From the IMG/VR virus record IMGVR_UViG_3300021424_000288, positions 1 to 20,687 of that record: a stretch of DNA of 20,687 nucleotides; one strand, given 5' to 3'. The notes below the pieces were generated by a model. That model was not told the origin of the DNA, searched no databases, and saw only the letters and a program-made list of their open reading frames with translations. Of this stretch, positions 17,947 through 20,687 are shown piece by piece (the first letter of the stretch is position 1; each line of letters opens with the position of its first letter). The position numbers were made by a program, and so were the translations under genes. Origin of the DNA: a virus.

Positions 17947-18924
17947 TTAAGAACCAATAAGAACAAATAGTCCCGAAGTACCGGGATTTCCAGAAGTTCC
18001 TCTGTATGGCGATGTAGGATTTCCTGCAGTTGTTCCGGTTCCACCAGTTGTCGAGCCTCCAGTAACACTTGGATGAATATATCCAGAACCTCCACCGCCG
18101 GCACGTCCAGATTGACCTGCAGTACCATTTCCCCCCTTGTTGCCGCCGCCACCACCATTAAATCCTCCTCCTCCGCCGCCTCCAGAACCTTGATTAATAC
18201 CTCTAGTTACACCAGTTCCTCCGGTAAACGAACCTGGTATTGATTGTCCACCCCCACCACCACCACTTCCAGGCGCAGATTGTCCCGAAGTTCCTCCTCC
18301 AGCACCGCCGATATGTGTTGGTGGTTGGTTACCGGCATCAGTTCCGTTTCCACCCCCACCACCACCTGCCATTATTCTTGCATTTGGTTGTGAAATTGAA
18401 GATACAAATAATCCCGTATATCCACCACCAGCACCACCAAAGGCATCTGGACCTCCACCGGGACCACCAGAACCAAATGGTGATGCAAATTGAGTTTGTG
18501 CAGCACTTCCTCCAACAACAAATACATAATTTGTTCCTGGAGATAAAGTTAAAGTTCCTGAAGATGATCCTCCAGCTCCACCACCACCAGACACATTATC
18601 ATTACCTCTAGATCCACCAGCTCCCCACATAATAAATGGGGCACTAAATGGAGCATTAACTGTCATAACGTATTGCCCAGCAGTGCTGACACTAAATCCA
18701 CTAGATTTAGGTACAGTAGTTACATTTCCTTGGTTTGCTGTTGGATAGTACGATATTTGTACAGCACTCTTACCTCTCAAGTTATCCATTGAGATAGTAC
18801 CACTAGGAACACCCGCCAGTGCTCTTACGTTTGCTTGATTAAGCGAGATAGTAGTTGCTGATGGACTGATGCCAAGTTCTGTATTGACTTGGCTCATTGA
18901 AATAGTACCTGTTGGAAGTACCAT
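17947..18924 (-). CDS. Glycine-rich tail-fibre adhesin, copy 1
   Basis: A 325 aa protein with the same N-terminal triple repeat as copy 2 (ISMSQVNTELG at 8, ISLNQANVRALAG at 26, ISMDNLRGKSA at 44). Its body then differs (QISYYPTANQGNVTTVPKSS, FSVSTAGQYVMTVNAPFSAP, FIMWGAGGSRG) before a glycine-rich domain from about 108 to 300 with seven-glycine runs, ending GTSGLFVLIGS. Body and glycine-rich loops are unrelated in detail to copy 2, which fits two adhesins of different specificity (inference). GGAGGAA seven bases before ATG 18924 is a strong ribosome site. Confidence 0.85.
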   Translation of the reverse strand: MVLPTGTISMSQVNTELGISPSATTISLNQANVRALAGVPSGTISMDNLRGKSAVQISYYPTANQGNVTTVPKSSGFSVSTAGQYVMTVNAPFSAPFIMWGAGGSRGNDNVSGGGGAGGSSSGTLTLSPGTNYVFVVGGSAAQTQFASPFGSGGPGGGPDAFGGAGGGYTGLFVSSISQPNARIMAGGGGGGNGTDAGNQPPTHIGGAGGGTSGQSAPGSGGGGGGQSIPGSFTGGTGVTRGINQGSGGGGGGGFNGGGGGNKGGNGTAGQSGRAGGGGSGYIHPSVTGGSTTGGTGTTAGNPTSPYRGTSGNPGTSGLFVLIGS

Positions 18925-18927
18925 CTA

Positions 18928-19266
18928 TTATTCCTCCACTACATTCCAAGGAAACTCGCCATCATTTATTTGAATCCAATTAGACTTTGCTTTCTCTATT
19001 TCTGCTTCAATACCTTGATTTACTGAATCTTCATTAATAAAATCTTTCACCCAATTAATCAGAATTTCTTCCGTTAATTGCTCATAAGGTACAAAAGAGC
19101 TCTCATCAATATCTTCGATATTAAAGTTTGCTGCTGCCTTTACGGAACCAGTATAACCATCCTCATCAATACCAAATTTTTCCCATACAACCGTGAATAC
19201 TACACTATCAATAGTATTTATAGTTCTCTTTGTAAGCGAATGTATTTTCCAAGTATAGTTTATCAT
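18928..19266 (-). CDS. Partner protein of the glycine-rich adhesin, copy 1
   Basis: A 112 aa paralogue of the protein at 17562-17900, starting MINYTWKIHSLTKRTINTID, then VVFTVVWEKFGIDEDGYTGS, SSFVPYEQLTEEILINWVKD and FPWNVVEE. This copy is more acidic and closer to the form I remember from other cyanomyoviruses, so copy 2 is probably the diverged one. ATGA overlap with the S74 fibre gene; its own stop lies four bases before the adhesin ATG. Confidence 0.85.
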   Translation of the reverse strand: MINYTWKIHSLTKRTINTIDSVVFTVVWEKFGIDEDGYTGSVKAAANFNIEDIDESSFVPYEQLTEEILINWVKDFINEDSVNQGIEAEIEKAKSNWIQINDGEFPWNVVEE

Positions 19267-20687
19267 TTTTTCAAGTTATTAATTTCTTCTTTAAGTGTAT
19301 TTATTTGCTCTTGCTGCTCTTTGATTGCTTCGACAAGAAGTGGAACTAATCTTTCATATTGAATAGTAAGGTAGTTTTCTCCTGATTTTGATATATTTTG
19401 TTCTCCATTCCAATCTTGGTCAAATGGTGCTGGTGCTACCGCTTGAGGAAGAACTTCTTGAACTTCTTGTGCAATCAAACCAATGTCATTTGTTTCGTGT
19501 TTTGGAGTGAATCCTAGTTCTTTTGATTTCTCATTCCAATCAAAAGTATATCCATTCAGTTTCTGTATTTTATCTAATGGAGTTTCAATATGTTTGAAGT
19601 TTTCTTTTAATCTACGGTCTGATGAATATGCAGTGATGTTTGATGTTGCTGTAATTGCACCAGTAACATTAGTATCAATTTGTGGATTAAAAGATGCTCC
19701 AGAAGGAGAATAATACCAAACACCTCTCCCATTGGTGCCATCATACATACCTTGATTTCCGCCAGCAGCAACTGTTTGTCCATAAAAATAGACATTAGTT
19801 GTTCCATTATTAAAAATTATAACTCTTTCTGCTGCTGTTGTGTTGAATGATAAATTTGCAGTAAAAGTTTGAGCAGCACTCCAAGTATTAGAACCATTCA
19901 TAAGAGGAATAGTTGCGCCTGATGTTCCCACATTATACCCATCAAGCAAGTCAGCATTTAAGTTGCTTACTACAGTCGTTGAAGAAACTGTAAGTGGTGC
20001 AGTTCCTGTTGCTACTGTAGAAATTAATTGTGATGATGCTCTTATGGAACCTGATACATCTAGTTTTTGTCCTGGATTTGTTAATCCAACTCCAAGATTA
20101 CCAGAAACATAAGCACCACCAGTTACTTGAAGTGGTTGTGATGCTGTTCCTGTAGCACTTGTAGAACCGACTAAGAGATTGCCACCAGTAACTTGAACAC
20201 CAGAACGAGCTGTTACAATACCAATAGAATCAACATTGGTTACGTCTTCATAAGTTAAGGTTCCTGCAATAGAAACATTTCCAGTAAATGTTGCTGCAGT
20301 ACCAGTAATATTTCCATTAAATGTTGTTGCAGATATAACACCAGTAGAAGGATTGAACGATAACTTAGTAGTCGAAACTTTCGATGCTGTAATTGTTCCT
20401 GAAGTTTGTGCAGTTAATACTGGATACAAAGTTTGATTAGTGCTTGTGTCATCAACAACTGTAGAACCTGCTCCAGTTAATCCAGAGCCATCACCAACAA
20501 AACTTGTTGCAGTGATAACACCAGTTGCAACAATACCATTAGTTATGGTAAGTCCAGTGCCAACATTAATTTTATTGTTGATACCATCAATCGTAACTGA
20601 TGAAGAACCAACAGTTAGAATACCAGTAACTCTTGCGTCACCATTAACAATAAGAGCAGTAGAGCCAACTCCAACCTGAACATAATT
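19263..20687 (-). CDS. Tail fibre with C-terminal S74 self-cleaving chaperone domain (5' end missing)
   Basis: The frame is open to the right edge, so the N-terminus lies outside; the first Met-like codon at 20429 is only a TTG. The outside part has fibre repeats of the type ITATSFVGDGSGLTG. The middle reads VSGNLGVGLTNPGQKLDVSG and SNLNADLLDGY, then a beta-rich shaft. The last 120 residues are the intramolecular chaperone (Peptidase S74): ITAYSSDRRLKENFKHIETP with the expected cleavage at the Ser-Asp and the Lys of RLKEN, NGYTFDWNEKSKELGF, DIGLIAQEVQEVLPQAV, and a C-terminal coiled coil (EAIKEQQEQINTLKEEINNL). It trimerises the fibre, then cuts itself off. First gene of the adhesin block. 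Confidence 0.95.
   Translation of the reverse strand, partial: NYVQVGVGSTALIVNGDARVTGILTVGSSSVTIDGINNKINVGTGLTITNGIVATGVITATSFVGDGSGLTGAGSTVVDDTSTNQTLYPVLTAQTSGTITASKVSTTKLSFNPSTGVISATTFNGNITGTAATFTGNVSIAGTLTYEDVTNVDSIGIVTARSGVQVTGGNLLVGSTSATGTASQPLQVTGGAYVSGNLGVGLTNPGQKLDVSGSIRASSQLISTVATGTAPLTVSSTTVVSNLNADLLDGYNVGTSGATIPLMNGSNTWSAAQTFTANLSFNTTAAERVIIFNNGTTNVYFYGQTVAAGGNQGMYDGTNGRGVWYYSPSGASFNPQIDTNVTGAITATSNITAYSSDRRLKENFKHIETPLDKIQKLNGYTFDWNEKSKELGFTPKHETNDIGLIAQEVQEVLPQAVAPAPFDQDWNGEQNISKSGENYLTIQYERLVPLLVEAIKEQQEQINTLKEEINNLKK

Noticed and set aside
18240-18611. His-rich plus-strand frame
   Set aside because: The histidine run is the complement of glycine-rich codons of the adhesin gene.
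1-20687. tRNA genes, photosynthesis or carbon-metabolism auxiliary genes
   Set aside because: Looked for on both strands; no cloverleaf-like segment or psbA/hli/talC-like protein was seen.

Overview
The window reads as a segment of a T4-like marine cyanophage genome (cyanomyovirus, Synechococcus/Prochlorococcus type). This is an inference. It rests on the very dense one-strand layout with ATGA start/stop overlaps, the many 40-150 aa proteins that I recognise as recurrent in cyanomyoviruses (by recall, not by search), a phage-type short peptide deformylase, a tail fibre with a C-terminal S74 chaperone domain, and a T4-type late promoter octamer. No photosynthesis gene, tRNA, CRISPR array or insertion sequence was seen. 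All 56 genes called here lie on the minus strand, so transcription runs from high to low coordinates.

Layout in transcription order. (1) 20687-15750: virion host-recognition block. A partial S74 tail fibre is followed by two consecutive copies of a cassette (112 aa partner + glycine-rich tail adhesin), then a 155 aa and a 113 aa protein. A late promoter CATAAATA sits between the two cassettes. (2) 15708-14602: a tiny membrane peptide, an HExxH protein and a protein with a Cys/His/Asp pattern. (3) 14582-13280: an unrecognised 403 aa protein with the best sigma70 promoter of the window and a leader of about 80 nt. (4) 13229-10675: an SF2 helicase, a 2OG-Fe(II) oxygenase and two unknowns. (5) 10661-9451: small proteins, one exported. 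(6) 9412-7823: five small or medium conserved proteins, one with an AbrB-like C-terminus. (7) 7761-7552: one small protein. (8) 7513-7049: an exported Tyr/Gly-rich protein alone in its unit. (9) 6997-2764: about 19 overlapping genes, mostly tiny, ending in peptide deformylase and an N6-adenine methyltransferase-like protein. (10) 2768-1489: four small proteins, including a zinc ribbon and a membrane protein. (11) 1439-1: five small genes, including a DUF4385 protein, plus the start of a sixth that runs off the window.

The most striking feature is not a gene. Nine boundaries between transcription units are built the same way. A dyad (plus-strand form close to TGTGCCAGTTTGAGAACTG) sits on or just after the stop codon of the upstream gene. 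Then come 28-30 bp, often holding a hairpin or terminator, then a TATAAT-type -10 box, then the next gene. The spacing between box and -10 is 28, 29 or 30 bp in all nine, whatever fills it, and eight of nine lack a good -35. This looks like an activator-type promoter class comparable in logic to T4 middle promoters (MotA box plus -10), with a different box. It is the best candidate here for an undescribed system.
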